Assembly: GCA_963839955.1 (NCBI GenBank)
Contig: CAWIXB010000001.1
Span: 1,612,001 to 1,676,000, forward strand
Direction of reading: 5' to 3'
Length of the DNA stretch: 64,000 nucleotides
Origin: CAWIXB01 sp963839955
Lineage (GTDB): Bacteria > Actinomycetota > Actinomycetes > JACCUZ01
The notes under the pieces were generated by a model. The model made no database searches, was not told the DNA's origin, and worked only from the letters and a program-made list of their open reading frames with translations. Below are positions 36,897 to 45,764 of this stretch, in pieces; the stretch's first letter is position 1; each line of letters begins with the position of its first letter. A program made the translations under genes and the position numbers.

Positions 36897-38864
36897 GTGT
36901 CCGACCTCCGCATCACCGTCTCCGGCAGCGAGCGCAGCGTCGCCGCCGGTACGACGGCCGCTGAGGTCCTCGAGGGCGACCGGTCAGTGGTCGCGGCCCG
37001 CCTCGGCGGTGAGCTGCGCGACCTCGCCCACGTGCTGGCCGACGGGGACGACGTCGAGCCGGTGGCGATCGACAGCGAGGACGGCCGCGCCATCCTGCGC
37101 CACTCGACCGCACACGTCATGGCGCAGGCGGTGCAGGAGCTCTATCCCGGCGCCAAGCTCGGCATCGGGCCGCCGATCGAGAACGGCTTCTACTACGACT
37201 TCGATGTCGAGTCGCCGTTCACCCCCGAGGACGTCGCCAGCATCGAGAAGTACATGCAGCGGATCGTCAAGGAGGGGCAAGCCTTCTCGCGGCGCGTGGT
37301 GTCTTATGACGAGGCGCGTGCCGAGCTCGCGGCAGAGCCTTACAAGCTGGAGCTGATCGGCTTGAAGGGCGGTGGCTCCGACGACGACGGCTCGTCGGTC
37401 GAGGTCGGCGGCGCCGAGCTCACGATCTACGACAACGTCCGGCGCGGCGGCGAGCTGGCGTGGAAGGACCTGTGCCGGGGGCCGCACGTCCCGTCGACCC
37501 GTCTCATCGGCAACGGGTTCAAGCTGACCCGGTCAGCAGCTGCCTACTGGCGGGGGAGTGAGAAGAACCCGCAGCTGCAGCGCATCTACGGCACCGCGTG
37601 GGAGTCGAAGGATGCCCTCAAGGCGCACCTGCATCGGCTCGAGGAGGCGGAGAAGCGCGACCACCGCCGGCTGGGGGCCGAGCTCGACCTGTACTCGTTC
37701 CCCGACGAGATCGGCTCCGGGCTCGTCGTCTTCCATCCCAAGGGCGGCGTGATCAAGCGGGAGATGGAGGACTACGTCCGCGCGCGCCATCTCGAGGAGG
37801 GCTTCCTTTACGTCGGCACCCCGCACATCACCAAGCAGGGGCTGTTCGAGACCTCGGGACACCTGCCGTACTTCGCGGACACGATGTTCCCGCCGATGGA
37901 GATGGAAGGCACCAACTACTACCTCAAGGCCATGAACTGCCCGATGCACAACCTGATCTTCCGGTCGCGCGGACGGTCCTACCGTGAGCTGCCGCTGCGG
38001 CTGTTCGAGTTCGGCACCGTCTACCGCTACGAGAAGTCCGGGGTCGTGCACGGCCTGACCCGGGTGCGCGGACTGACCATGGACGACTCGCACTCCTACG
38101 TCATGCCGGAGCAGGCGTCGGCCGAGATCAAGCACCTGCTCACCTTCGTGCTGGGGCTGCTCAAGGACTTCGGCCTCGACGACTTCTACCTCGAGCTCTC
38201 GACCCGCAGCGCGGAGTCGGGCAAGTTCATCGGCACCGACGAGCAGTGGGAGGACGCCACCAGGATCCTCGAGGACAGTGCTCTCGAGACCGGCCTCGAG
38301 CTGGTGCCCGACCCGGGTGGCGCGGCGTACTACGGCCCCAAGATCTCGGTGCAGGCGCGCGACGCGATCGGGCGTACCTGGCAGCTGGCCACGGTGCAGT
38401 ACGACTTCAACATGCCCGAGCGCTTCGGCCTCGAGTACCAGGCCGCCGACGGCTCGCGGCAGCAGCCGGTGATGATCCACTCGGCGAAGTTCGGCTCGAT
38501 CGAGCGGTTCATGGGCGTGCTCGTCGAGCACTACGCCGGTGCCTTCCCGCCGTGGCTCGCGCCGGTACAGGTGTTGGGTGTCCCCATCACCGACAACCAC
38601 GTGCCCTACCTGGAGGACGTCGCGAAGCGGCTCCGGTCGCAGGGCGTACGCGTCGAGGTGGACACCTCCGACGACCGGATGCAGAAGAAGATCCGCAACG
38701 CGCAGAAGCAGAAGGTGCCCTACATGTTGCTCGCCGGCGACGACGACGTCGCCAAGGGTGCGGTGTCCTTCCGTTACCGCAGCGGCGAGCAGAACAACGG
38801 GGTGCCGGTCGACGACGCGATCGACGAGATCGTGCGCGCGGTGCGCGATCGGGTGCAGGTGTGA
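36897..38864 (+). CDS. thrS: Threonyl-tRNA synthetase
   Basis: A 655-aa class II synthetase. In order: an N-terminal TGS domain (residues 1-65), the editing domain with [24 protein letters not shown], the catalytic core with [10 protein letters not shown] (zinc Cys), [19 protein letters not shown] (motif 2 region) and the C-terminal anticodon-binding domain ([19 protein letters not shown]). All editing His/Cys landmarks are present. The GTG at 36897 has CAGGGAG upstream. Its stop overlaps the HIT gene (GTGA), starting the conserved actinobacterial thrS-HIT-pgsA block. Confidence 0.96.
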   Translation: MSDLRITVSGSERSVAAGTTAAEVLEGDRSVVAARLGGELRDLAHVLADGDDVEPVAIDSEDGRAILRHSTAHVMAQAVQELYPGAKLGIGPPIENGFYYDFDVESPFTPEDVASIEKYMQRIVKEGQAFSRRVVSYDEARAELAAEPYKLELIGLKGGGSDDDGSSVEVGGAELTIYDNVRRGGELAWKDLCRGPHVPSTRLIGNGFKLTRSAAAYWRGSEKNPQLQRIYGTAWESKDALKAHLHRLEEAEKRDHRRLGAELDLYSFPDEIGSGLVVFHPKGGVIKREMEDYVRARHLEEGFLYVGTPHITKQGLFETSGHLPYFADTMFPPMEMEGTNYYLKAMNCPMHNLIFRSRGRSYRELPLRLFEFGTVYRYEKSGVVHGLTRVRGLTMDDSHSYVMPEQASAEIKHLLTFVLGLLKDFGLDDFYLELSTRSAESGKFIGTDEQWEDATRILEDSALETGLELVPDPGGAAYYGPKISVQARDAIGRTWQLATVQYDFNMPERFGLEYQAADGSRQQPVMIHSAKFGSIERFMGVLVEHYAGAFPPWLAPVQVLGVPITDNHVPYLEDVAKRLRSQGVRVEVDTSDDRMQKKIRNAQKQKVPYMLLAGDDDVAKGAVSFRYRSGEQNNGVPVDDAIDEIVRAVRDRVQV

Positions 38865-39436
38865 CCGAGTCCGACAGGAGTGCACCCGTCACGCCTGAGA
38901 TCGTCGCCCAGGACGGCGTCGGAGAGCCCGATCGGCTACGCCGGCTGTGGACGCCGCACCGGCTGGCCTACATCAAGGGCGAGCCGGGGTCCGGCCGCGA
39001 CGAGGTCGACGGCTGCCCGTTCTGCCGCATCCCGACGCTGGACGACCGCGACGGTCTGGTGGTGGCCCGTGGCGAGTCGGTCTACGCGGTGCTGAACCTG
39101 CACCCCTACAACCCGGGGCACCTGATGGTCGTGCCCTACCGGCATGTCGCGGACCTCGAGGACCTGAAGGACGACGAGAGTGTGGGCCTCGCCGACTTCA
39201 CCCGCCGCGCGGTGATCGCCATCAAGACCGCGGCGACACCGCACGGCTTCAACGTCGGGCTCAACCTCGGCCATGTCGCGGGCGGGTCGCTCGCCGACCA
39301 CCTCCACCAGCACGTGGTCCCGCGCTGGGGCGGCGACGCGAACTTCATCACGGTGCTGGCCCAGACCAAGGTGATCCCGCAGCTGCTGGCGGAGACGCGC
39401 GACATGCTCGCCGAGGCGTGGCCGGTGGCGGAGTGA
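38861..39436 (+). CDS. HIT family protein
   Basis: A 191-aa histidine-triad nucleotide-binding protein. GCPFCRI and [15 protein letters not shown] lie before the catalytic triad [13 protein letters not shown] (about residues 146-158). Actinobacterial members next to thrS and pgsA are, as I recall, Ap4A phosphorylase-like enzymes. The GTG at 38861 overlaps the thrS stop, and the own stop overlaps the DCC-type gene downstream. Confidence 0.9.
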   Translation: MTESDRSAPVTPEIVAQDGVGEPDRLRRLWTPHRLAYIKGEPGSGRDEVDGCPFCRIPTLDDRDGLVVARGESVYAVLNLHPYNPGHLMVVPYRHVADLEDLKDDESVGLADFTRRAVIAIKTAATPHGFNVGLNLGHVAGGSLADHLHQHVVPRWGGDANFITVLAQTKVIPQLLAETRDMLAEAWPVAE

Positions 39437-39810
39437 CCGGCCCGACCGCCGGCGCCCGGACGCAGCGCCCGGTGCTGCTCTACGACGGGGAGTGCGCGTT
39501 CTGCCGGCGAGCGGTCGAGCTCGCGATCGCTCGCCTGCCGTCGAGCGCGGTCTTCGCGCCGTACCAGACCACCGACCTCGCGGACTACGGCGTCAGCGAG
39601 GCCGAGGCCTCGCGATCGGTGCAGTGGATCGACCGCGCCGGCCGGGTCAGCCACGGCGCCGCCGCCGTCGCGCGGCTGCTCGTCACAGCGGGTGGCCGGT
39701 GGGCGCCGCTCGGGCGGCTCGCCCTCGTCCCGCCGTTCGCGTGGCTCGCGGAGGCGGTCTACCGGCTGGTCGCGTTCGCCCGTCGCCGAGCGCCGCGAGC
39801 CTCGGCCTAG
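39433..39810 (+). CDS. DCC-family thiol protein (DUF393)
   Basis: A 125-aa thioredoxin-fold-like protein of the DCC family. The name motif is VLLYDGECAFCRRAVEL (Asp-x3-Cys-x2-Cys type) near residue 20, followed by FAPYQTTDLADYGVSEAEA and a hydrophobic segment (PLGRLALVPPFAWLAEAVYRLVAF). Its GTG overlaps the HIT stop (GTGA at 39433-39436). A DCC gene here separates HIT from pgsA, which are neighbours in most actinobacteria. Function unknown; a disulfide role is inferred from the CxxC. Confidence 0.82.
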   Translation: MTGPTAGARTQRPVLLYDGECAFCRRAVELAIARLPSSAVFAPYQTTDLADYGVSEAEASRSVQWIDRAGRVSHGAAAVARLLVTAGGRWAPLGRLALVPPFAWLAEAVYRLVAFARRRAPRASA

Positions 39811-39851
39811 TCAGCGGTCTCTGTTCCTTTTCATCGGGCGGGACCGGAGTT

Positions 39852-39958
39852 GATCGCAACCAGCCCCCACAGCGGTGCCGGGACTGCGCTGCTTTCGGCA
39901 GCTGCTTCAGCGGCCATGACCGTCGAGCTCTCGGGCGATGTGGGGCCGCGTTGCGATC
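39852..39958. repeat. Y repeat element, copy 1 (diverged)
   Basis: 107 bases bounded by inverted ends GATCGCAACCAGCCCCCACA and TGTGGGGCCGCGTTGCGATC. The interior differs from the two copies near 58.4-58.8 kb, but ends and length (107 against 104) agree, as expected for a small non-autonomous palindromic element. Confidence 0.8.
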
Positions 39959-40003
39959 TCCGAACAGTGGATCTATCAGCAGGGCTGGGGACACCGATCG
40001 TCC

Positions 40004-40050
40004 GAGCTGCGGGGCTGCGGTGCGCTCTGTCGACCGCAGCTCCGCGAGCT
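40004..40050. repeat. Z repeat hairpin, copy 1
   Basis: Imperfect palindrome: AGCTGCGGGGCTGCGGT pairs with ACCGCAGCTCCGCGAGCT over a short loop (gcgctctgtcg). It matches the elements at 58331 and 58548 in the phrase CTGCGG-G-TTGCGGTG...GACCG. Confidence 0.75.
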
Positions 40051-40141
40051 ATTGACTCGCTCAGCGGGCAAGCTCGCGGCCCCCGCCACGGTTGCGTCGC
40101 CGCCGACGGCCGCGGGCCTCGGCCTAGTCAGCGGTCGCGGG

Positions 40142-42310
40142 TCAGCCGCTCTTCGCCTCGCCCTGCACCTTGGCGGCGACATGGCTCGGCATCGGCTCGT
40201 GGCGCAGGTAGGTGCGCGAGAACGTGCCGGTGCCGTGCGAGAGCGAGCGCAGGTCGACCGCGTAGCGGGTGATCTCCACCTGCGGCACCTCGGCCTTGAC
40301 CATGGACCGGCCGATGCCGACCGGCTCGGTGCCGGTCAGCCGGCCGCGCCGGGTCGAGAGGTCGCTCATGATCGAGCCGACGTACTCGTCGGACACGAGC
40401 ACCGAGACCTCGTCCACCGGCTCCAGCATGTGCATCTGGCCGGCGTTGGCCGCCTCCTTGAGGGCGAGTGCACCTGCGGTCTGGAAGGCCATGTCCGACG
40501 AGTCGACCGAGTGGGCCTTGCCGTCGAGGAGGGTGACCCGCAGGTCGACCACGGGGTAGCCCGCGGCGACACCGCGCTCCATCTGGGCGCGCACGCCCTT
40601 CTCGACCGAGGGAATGAACTGACGCGGCACGGCACCGCCGACGACCTTGTCGACGAACTCGAACCCGCCGCCGGACCCGAGCGGCTCGACCTCGATGTCG
40701 CAGACGGCGTACTGGCCATGGCCTCCGGACTGCTTCACGTGCCGGCCGTGACCCTTCGCCGGCCCGGCGAACGTCTCGCGGAGCTGCACGCGCACCGGCA
40801 CCGACTCGACGTCGACGCCGTAGCGGTTGCGAAGCCGATCGAGCAGCACGTCGAGATGTGCCTCGCCCATGCACCACAGGACCAGCTGGTGAGTCTCGGC
40901 GTTCATCTCGAGGCGCAGTGTCGGGTCCTCGGCGACCAGGCGGCCGATGCCCTGCGAGAGCTTGTCCTCGTCGGCCTTGGACTTGGCGACCACGGCGACG
41001 GGCAGCAGCGGCTCGGGCATCACCCACGGCTCCATGAGCAGGGGCTGGTCCTTGCTCGACAGCGTGTCGCCGGTCTCGGCCTGCGTGAGCTTGGCGACCG
41101 CGCAGATGTCACCGGCGATGGCCTGCGGCACGGTGCGCTGCTGCTTGCCAAGGGGCGAGGAGAGGGCGCCGACCTTCTCGTCGACGTCGTGGTCCTCGTG
41201 CCCGCGGTCGACGCCGAAGAACTCGCTGAAGTGCCCCGAAACGTGGACCGTCGTGTCGGGGCGCAGGGTGCCGGAGAAGACGCGTACGAGCGAGATGCGC
41301 CCGACGTAGGAGTCGGTCGTCGTCTTGACGACCTCCGCGACGAGCGGCCCGGTGGGGTCGCAGCTGAGCGGGCCGATGGGCTCACCCGAAGGTGTCGTCA
41401 CCGGCGGCACCTCGTGCTCCAACGGCGAGGGGAACGCCTCGGTGATGATCTCGAGGAGCTCGGCCGTCCCAAGTCCGCTCGGCGCGGCCATGGCGAGCAC
41501 GGGATAGAACGTGCCGCGGGCCACGGCGGTCTCGAGGTCGTCGATGAGCACCTTGAAGTCGATGTCCTCGCCGCCGAGGTAGCGGTCCATCAGCGACTCG
41601 TCCTCGGACTCGGCGATGATCCCCTCGATCAGCCGGTCGCGCGCCTCGGAGATGAGGGGCAGGTGCTCGGGGTCGGGGTCGCGCTCGGTGCGGGTGCCGC
41701 CGGAGTAGTCGAACACCCGCTGCGACAGCAAGCCGATCAGCCCCGCGGCGATGCCGTCGTCGCCGGCCAGGGGCAGGTAAAGGGGCAGCACGGACTCGCC
41801 GAACACGCGCTGACAGACCGCGAGGGACTCGTCGAAGTCGGCGCGGTCCTTGTCGAGCTTGGTGATGACCACGGCGCGCGGCATGCCGACCGCTGAGCAC
41901 TCTTCCCAGAGCATCTTGGTGGCGCCGTCGACGCCGTCCACGGCGGACACGACGAACAGCGCCGCGTCGGCTGCGCGCAGTCCGGCTCGCAGGTCACCGA
42001 CGAAGTCGGCGTAGCCGGGGGTGTCGAGGAGGTTGACCTTCACGCCGGCGTGCACGAGTGGCGCAAGCGTGAGAGAGACCGAGCGCTGCTGACGTCGCTC
42101 GGCCTCGTCGAAGTCGCTGACGGTGCTGCCGTCCTCCACCCGTCCCGCGCGCGGGACGGTGCCGGTCGCCGCGAGGAGCGCCTCGGTCAGCGTGGTCTTG
42201 CCTGAACCTGAGTGGCCGACCAGCACCACGTTGCGGAGAGCACCCGGCTGGTCGACCGCCGGTCCAGCTCCCGCGGCCCCGGCACCACCGTGACTTGTCT
42301 GCTGCGCCAT
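40142..42310 (-). CDS. fusA2: Elongation factor G-like protein EF-G2
   Basis: A 722-aa translational GTPase with the EF-G domain order. G1 is VGHSGSGKTTLTEAL (residues 31-45), G3 LLDTPGYADF (95-104) and G4 VITKLDKDR (about 150). The switch I region reads EAERRQQRSVSLTLAP where EF-G has E.ERGITI, so the invariant RGIT is lost. Mycobacterial EF-G2 proteins are reported to bind GTP but to be dispensable and poor ribosomal GTPases. Start: ATG at 42308-42310. It is inverted relative to the block it interrupts and divergent from pgsA. Confidence 0.9.
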   Translation of the reverse strand: MAQQTSHGGAGAAGAGPAVDQPGALRNVVLVGHSGSGKTTLTEALLAATGTVPRAGRVEDGSTVSDFDEAERRQQRSVSLTLAPLVHAGVKVNLLDTPGYADFVGDLRAGLRAADAALFVVSAVDGVDGATKMLWEECSAVGMPRAVVITKLDKDRADFDESLAVCQRVFGESVLPLYLPLAGDDGIAAGLIGLLSQRVFDYSGGTRTERDPDPEHLPLISEARDRLIEGIIAESEDESLMDRYLGGEDIDFKVLIDDLETAVARGTFYPVLAMAAPSGLGTAELLEIITEAFPSPLEHEVPPVTTPSGEPIGPLSCDPTGPLVAEVVKTTTDSYVGRISLVRVFSGTLRPDTTVHVSGHFSEFFGVDRGHEDHDVDEKVGALSSPLGKQQRTVPQAIAGDICAVAKLTQAETGDTLSSKDQPLLMEPWVMPEPLLPVAVVAKSKADEDKLSQGIGRLVAEDPTLRLEMNAETHQLVLWCMGEAHLDVLLDRLRNRYGVDVESVPVRVQLRETFAGPAKGHGRHVKQSGGHGQYAVCDIEVEPLGSGGGFEFVDKVVGGAVPRQFIPSVEKGVRAQMERGVAAGYPVVDLRVTLLDGKAHSVDSSDMAFQTAGALALKEAANAGQMHMLEPVDEVSVLVSDEYVGSIMSDLSTRRGRLTGTEPVGIGRSMVKAEVPQVEITRYAVDLRSLSHGTGTFSRTYLRHEPMPSHVAAKVQGEAKSG

Positions 42311-42419
42311 GAGCGCCTCGCCTCCCAGCGTCGTTTGGGTGCCCCGACCTTGCACCCGTCGACCGCGGGCGCACAAGGGCCCGGAAGGGTCGATCCCGGC
42401 CCGTGGCCCGGTCCGGCTC

Positions 42420-42425
42420 TACCAT
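42420..42425 (+). promoter_or_regulatory. -10-like element before pgsA
   Basis: TACCAT, 47 bases before the chosen ATG of pgsA, in the 161-base gap to the divergent EF-G2 gene. If it is the promoter, a longer pgsA frame from the ATG at 42424 is excluded. Confidence 0.35.
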
Positions 42426-42471
42426 GAGGCGCCCCCCGCAGGCCGCTCCGAGAGCCGAGAGAACCGCTCCC

Positions 42472-43092
42472 ATGCTCAACCGCTTCGCCCGTGCGTTGTT
42501 CACGCGCATCTTCACCCCGATCGCGGCGTTCCTGGTTCGCCGGGGTGTCAGCCCGGACGTGGTCACGCTGATCGGCACCCTCGGCGTGGTGGTGGGGGCA
42601 CTGGCCTTCTATCCGCGGGGCGAGTTCCTCTGGGGCACCGTCGTCATCACAGTGTTCGTGTTCTCCGACCTCGTCGACGGCACCATGGCGAGGATGAGCC
42701 AGCGCTCCAGCCGCTGGGGTGCCTGGCTCGACTCCACCCTCGACCGGGTCGGCGACGCCGCCGTGTTCGCCGGCATCGCGATGTGGTTCGCCGGCGAAGG
42801 CGACGACCTGCTGCTGACGGCCCTCTGCCTCTACTGCCTGGCGACCGGCGCGGTCGTCAGCTATGCGCGGGCCCGGGCGGAGGGACTCGGCATGACCGCC
42901 GACGTCGGAATCACCGAGCGCGCCGACCGGCTGGTGGCCATCCTGGTCTGCACCGGACTCGACGGGATGGGCGTGCCGTACGTGCAAGCGCTGGCGCTGT
43001 GGTTCCTCGCCGTCGGCAGCACGGTGACGATCGGCCAGCGGGCTCTCGCCGTCCGGGCGCAGGCCATGGCCGAGTCGCCCGGGCGCGGATGA
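42472..43092 (+). CDS. pgsA: Phosphatidylinositol phosphate synthase (CDP-alcohol phosphotransferase)
   Basis: A 206-aa membrane enzyme joining CDP-diacylglycerol and inositol phosphate. The full CDP-OH-P motif D-G-x2-A-R-x8-G-x3-D-x3-D is visible in VDGTMARMSQRSSRWGAWLDSTLDR-like residues about 60-85. The ATG at 42472 (MLNRFARALFTRIFTPIA) matches the family N-terminus; an in-frame ATG at 42424 would add 16 residues. It starts a coupled three-gene set with the acyltransferase and pimA, so inositol phosphate is the likely acceptor rather than glycerol phosphate. Confidence 0.9.
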   Translation: MLNRFARALFTRIFTPIAAFLVRRGVSPDVVTLIGTLGVVVGALAFYPRGEFLWGTVVITVFVFSDLVDGTMARMSQRSSRWGAWLDSTLDRVGDAAVFAGIAMWFAGEGDDLLLTALCLYCLATGAVVSYARARAEGLGMTADVGITERADRLVAILVCTGLDGMGVPYVQALALWFLAVGSTVTIGQRALAVRAQAMAESPGRG

Positions 43093-43994
43093 GGGACCGG
43101 CTGACCTACCGCGCGTACGCCGGTGCCTGGGGCTTCGTCAGGCGGCTGCCCGAGTCCACGGCGTACCGGCTGTTCCGGCTCGTCGCGGACGTGGCATGGC
43201 GGCGGCAGGGACCGTCGGTGCGTCGTCTCGAGGCCAACCTGCGGCGGGCCCGCCCGCACGCGTCGCCGGCCGAGCTGCGCGCGCTCTCCCGCGAGGGGAT
43301 GCGGTCCTACCTGCGCTACTGGTGCGAGGCGTTCCGGCTACCCGACTGGGATCGCGAGCGGGTCGTGTCGACCGTGCGGGTGGAGAACGAGCACTACCTG
43401 CGCGGCGCACTGGCCCAGGGGCGCGGTGTCCTCGCCGCGCTCATGCACATGGGCAACTGGGACCACGCCGGTGCCTGGGCGAGCCTCACCGGTGCGCCGG
43501 TCGTCACGGTGGCCGAGCGGCTGCGCCCCGAACAGCTCTATGCCCGCTTCCTCGCCTACCGCGAGCAGCTGGGCATGGAGATCCTGCCGCTGACCGGTGG
43601 CGAGGGCGACCTGCTCGACACGCTGTCGCAGCGGCTGCGCGACGGGCGCCTCGTGCCGCTGCTCGCCGACCGGGACCTGCGGGCCAGCGGGATCCCGGTG
43701 GAGCTGCTCGGCGAGCCCACCCGGATGCCACCGGGGCCGGCGATGCTCGCGCTGCGCACCGGCGCGGCGCTGCACCCGGTGAGCATCTGGTACGCCGAGG
43801 ACGGCCGCCTGGTGATCCGGTTCCACGACGAGGTGGTCGCGCCCGAGCAAGGTCGCACCCGTGAGAAGGTCACCGCCATGACCCAGCAGGTCGCCGACGT
43901 CTTCGGGGCGGCGATCAGCGCCCATCCGCAGGACTGGCACATGCTCCAGCCGCTGTGGCTCGACGACCTGCACCAGGGGCGGCGGCCCGGGTGA
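43089..43994 (+). CDS. Phosphatidylinositol mannoside acyltransferase
   Basis: A 301-aa acyltransferase of the LpxL/HtrB-like group that acylates PIM1 or PIM2. The catalytic H-x4-D is in AALMHMGNWDHAGAW (about residue 120), followed by VTVAERLRPEQLYARFLAYREQLGMEILPL and LLADRDLRASGIPVELLGEPTRMP. It corresponds to PatA of mycobacteria by position (after pgsA, before pimA). ATGA overlap with pgsA and GTGA overlap with pimA. It works at the cytoplasmic face of the membrane. Confidence 0.9.
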   Translation: MRDRLTYRAYAGAWGFVRRLPESTAYRLFRLVADVAWRRQGPSVRRLEANLRRARPHASPAELRALSREGMRSYLRYWCEAFRLPDWDRERVVSTVRVENEHYLRGALAQGRGVLAALMHMGNWDHAGAWASLTGAPVVTVAERLRPEQLYARFLAYREQLGMEILPLTGGEGDLLDTLSQRLRDGRLVPLLADRDLRASGIPVELLGEPTRMPPGPAMLALRTGAALHPVSIWYAEDGRLVIRFHDEVVAPEQGRTREKVTAMTQQVADVFGAAISAHPQDWHMLQPLWLDDLHQGRRPG

Positions 43995-45148
43995 GGATCG
44001 GCATCGTCTGCCCCTACTCGTGGGACGTGCCGGGCGGGGTCCAGTTCCACGTACGGGACCTCTCGGAGGTGCTGCTCGCGCGTGGCCACGAGGTCTCGGT
44101 GCTCGCGCCGGCCGACGACGACACACCCGTACCGGCGTACGTCGTGCCGGCCGGTCGGGCCGTGCCGGTGCCCTACAACGGCTCCGTCGCGCGGGTGAAC
44201 TTCGGGCCGGTGTCGGCGACCCGCGTGCGGCGGTGGGTGCGTGAGGGTGGCTTCGACGTGCTGCACGTGCACGAGCCGATGTCGCCCTCGCTCTCGGTGC
44301 TCGCGCTCTGGGCGGCGACCGGGCCGGTGGTGGCCACGTTCCACACGTCCAACCTGCGGTCGCGAGCGATGTCCGCGGCCTACCCGATCCTCGAGCCGGC
44401 CCTGGAGAAGATCGGGGCCCGCGTCGCCGTCTCCGAGGAGGCCCGGCGCACGCTGGTCGAGCACGTCGGGGGAGACGCGATCCTGGTGCCCAACGGCGTC
44501 TTCGTGGACCGGTTCGCCCTGGCACAGCCGGAGCCGGCCTGGCAGGGCGAGGCCGGCACCGTCGGCTTCCTGGGCCGCCTCGACGAGGCCCGCAAGGGCC
44601 TGCCCACCCTGCTGACTGCGTTTGAGCAGGTGGTGGCAGCGAGGCCGGGCGTCCGGCTGCTCGTGGCCGGGCGGGGTGACGAGAAGGACGCCACCGAGGA
44701 GGTGTCGCCGGCTGTGCGGGAGGCGGTCACGTTCCTGGGGCAGGTGTCCGAGCGCGACAAGGCCAGGCTGCTGCGCAGCGTCGACGTCTACGTCGCCCCC
44801 AACCTCGGGGGCGAGAGCTTCGGGATCGTGCTGGTGGAGGCGCTCGCTGCGGGGGCGGCGGTGCTGGCCTCCGACCTCGACGCCTTCCGCCGCGTGTTGG
44901 ACGACGGGCGCGCGGGCGTCCTCTTCCCGGTCGGCGAGGTCGACGCGCTGGCGGCCGGGCTGCTCGACCTGCTCGGCGACCCGGAGCGCCGCGCGGCGCT
45001 GCGCGGGGCAGCCACCGCGTCGGCGCGCCGCTACGACTGGGCCACGGTCGCCTCGGACCTGATCGCGGTCTACGAGACCGTCGCCGCAGGAGCCGAGCGG
45101 GTCGGTGAGGACGTCAGCCGGGGCTGGCGCGACCGGCTGCGTCGCTGA
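43991..45148 (+). CDS. pimA: GDP-mannose:phosphatidylinositol alpha-mannosyltransferase
   Basis: A 385-aa GT4 enzyme (two Rossmann domains) adding the first mannose to phosphatidylinositol. N-terminal IGIVCPYSWDVPGGVQFHVRDL, donor-side FDVLHVHEPMSPSLSVLAL, the VGFLGRLDEARKGLPTLL hinge and the C-terminal E-x7-E in PNLGGESFGIVLVEALAAG are as expected. The GTG at 43991 overlaps the acyltransferase stop. Together with pgsA and the acyltransferase this forms the PIM core pathway. Confidence 0.93.
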   Translation: MRIGIVCPYSWDVPGGVQFHVRDLSEVLLARGHEVSVLAPADDDTPVPAYVVPAGRAVPVPYNGSVARVNFGPVSATRVRRWVREGGFDVLHVHEPMSPSLSVLALWAATGPVVATFHTSNLRSRAMSAAYPILEPALEKIGARVAVSEEARRTLVEHVGGDAILVPNGVFVDRFALAQPEPAWQGEAGTVGFLGRLDEARKGLPTLLTAFEQVVAARPGVRLLVAGRGDEKDATEEVSPAVREAVTFLGQVSERDKARLLRSVDVYVAPNLGGESFGIVLVEALAAGAAVLASDLDAFRRVLDDGRAGVLFPVGEVDALAAGLLDLLGDPERRAALRGAATASARRYDWATVASDLIAVYETVAAGAERVGEDVSRGWRDRLRR

Positions 45149-45161
45149 CTGAAGGTGTGGC

Positions 45162-45764
45162 GTGCGCGCCGTACTGTTGATGCTCGTGGGCTTCCCCGGC
45201 GTCGGCGTGAGCGTGGCCCTGGTCGCCCTGTTGCTTGTCGCCGGGTGGTACCTGTCCTTCAGCGCGACGCGCCTGGACCGCCTGCACGCACGGATCGAGG
45301 GGGCACGCAGCGCGCTGGACGCCCAGCTGGTCCGGCGGGCGTCGGTGTCGTTGCAGCTCGCGACGTCCGGGCTGCTGGACCCGGCCACCAGCCTGTTGCT
45401 GGCCGAGGCCGCGCACCGGGCGCGCGAGGCCGACGAGGTCGAGCGCGAGGTCGACGAGAGCAACCTGACGCGCGCCCTGCAGGCGGCCTTCGGCGAGGAC
45501 GGCGTGGGCGAGGCGCTGGCCGCCGACCCGGGTGGCGCCGAGATGCTCGCCGAGCTGGCGTCTGCCTGCCAGCGCGTGGGTCTGGCGCGCCGCTTCCACA
45601 ACGACGCGGTGCGCGGCGCGCGGGTGGTCCGGCGCAAGCGGGTGGTGCGTTACCTGCGCCTGGCGGGACATGCCCCGTGGCCACCGACGTTCGAGATCGA
45701 CGACACGATGCCCGACCCCCTCCAGAGCTCCCGGGCCACTCCGGGTTCTACGGTTGTTCAGTGA
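45162..45764 (+). CDS. Membrane-anchored LemA-like protein
   Basis: A 200-aa protein with one N-terminal helix (VGVSVALVALLLVAGWYLSF) and a helical body. The pattern TRLDRLHARIEGARSALDAQLVRRA and the later ACQRVGLARRFHNDAVRGARVV recall the LemA family (W.RLxxLR..VD.AW..ID.QLKRR and RRFYNDAVR), but the usual final segment is replaced by a basic stretch and a Pro-rich tail. Start GTG at 45162; ATG at 45180 is possible. It sits where other actinobacteria have a NUDIX or hypothetical gene after pimA. Function unknown. Confidence 0.65.
   Translation: MRAVLLMLVGFPGVGVSVALVALLLVAGWYLSFSATRLDRLHARIEGARSALDAQLVRRASVSLQLATSGLLDPATSLLLAEAAHRAREADEVEREVDESNLTRALQAAFGEDGVGEALAADPGGAEMLAELASACQRVGLARRFHNDAVRGARVVRRKRVVRYLRLAGHAPWPPTFEIDDTMPDPLQSSRATPGSTVVQ

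Larger units (their letters stand above)
39811..40141. other. Non-coding repeat cluster between DCC gene and EF-G2 gene
   Basis: A 331-base gap between convergent genes. It contains one Y element (39852-39958) and one Z hairpin (40004-40050). A duplicated phrase, 'cctcggcctagtcagcggtc', appears at 39801-39820 (end of the DCC gene) and 40117-40136, so about 316 bases lie between the two copies. Frames through this stretch look like shadows. Confidence 0.7.

Noticed and set aside
39811..40141. Small ORFs between the DCC and EF-G2 genes
   Set aside because: They overlap the Y and Z repeats and lack ribosome-binding sites and family features.
42403..42471. Longer pgsA from an upstream start
   Set aside because: It would include a probable -10 box and adds an Arg/Ala/Pro stretch not seen in PIP synthases.
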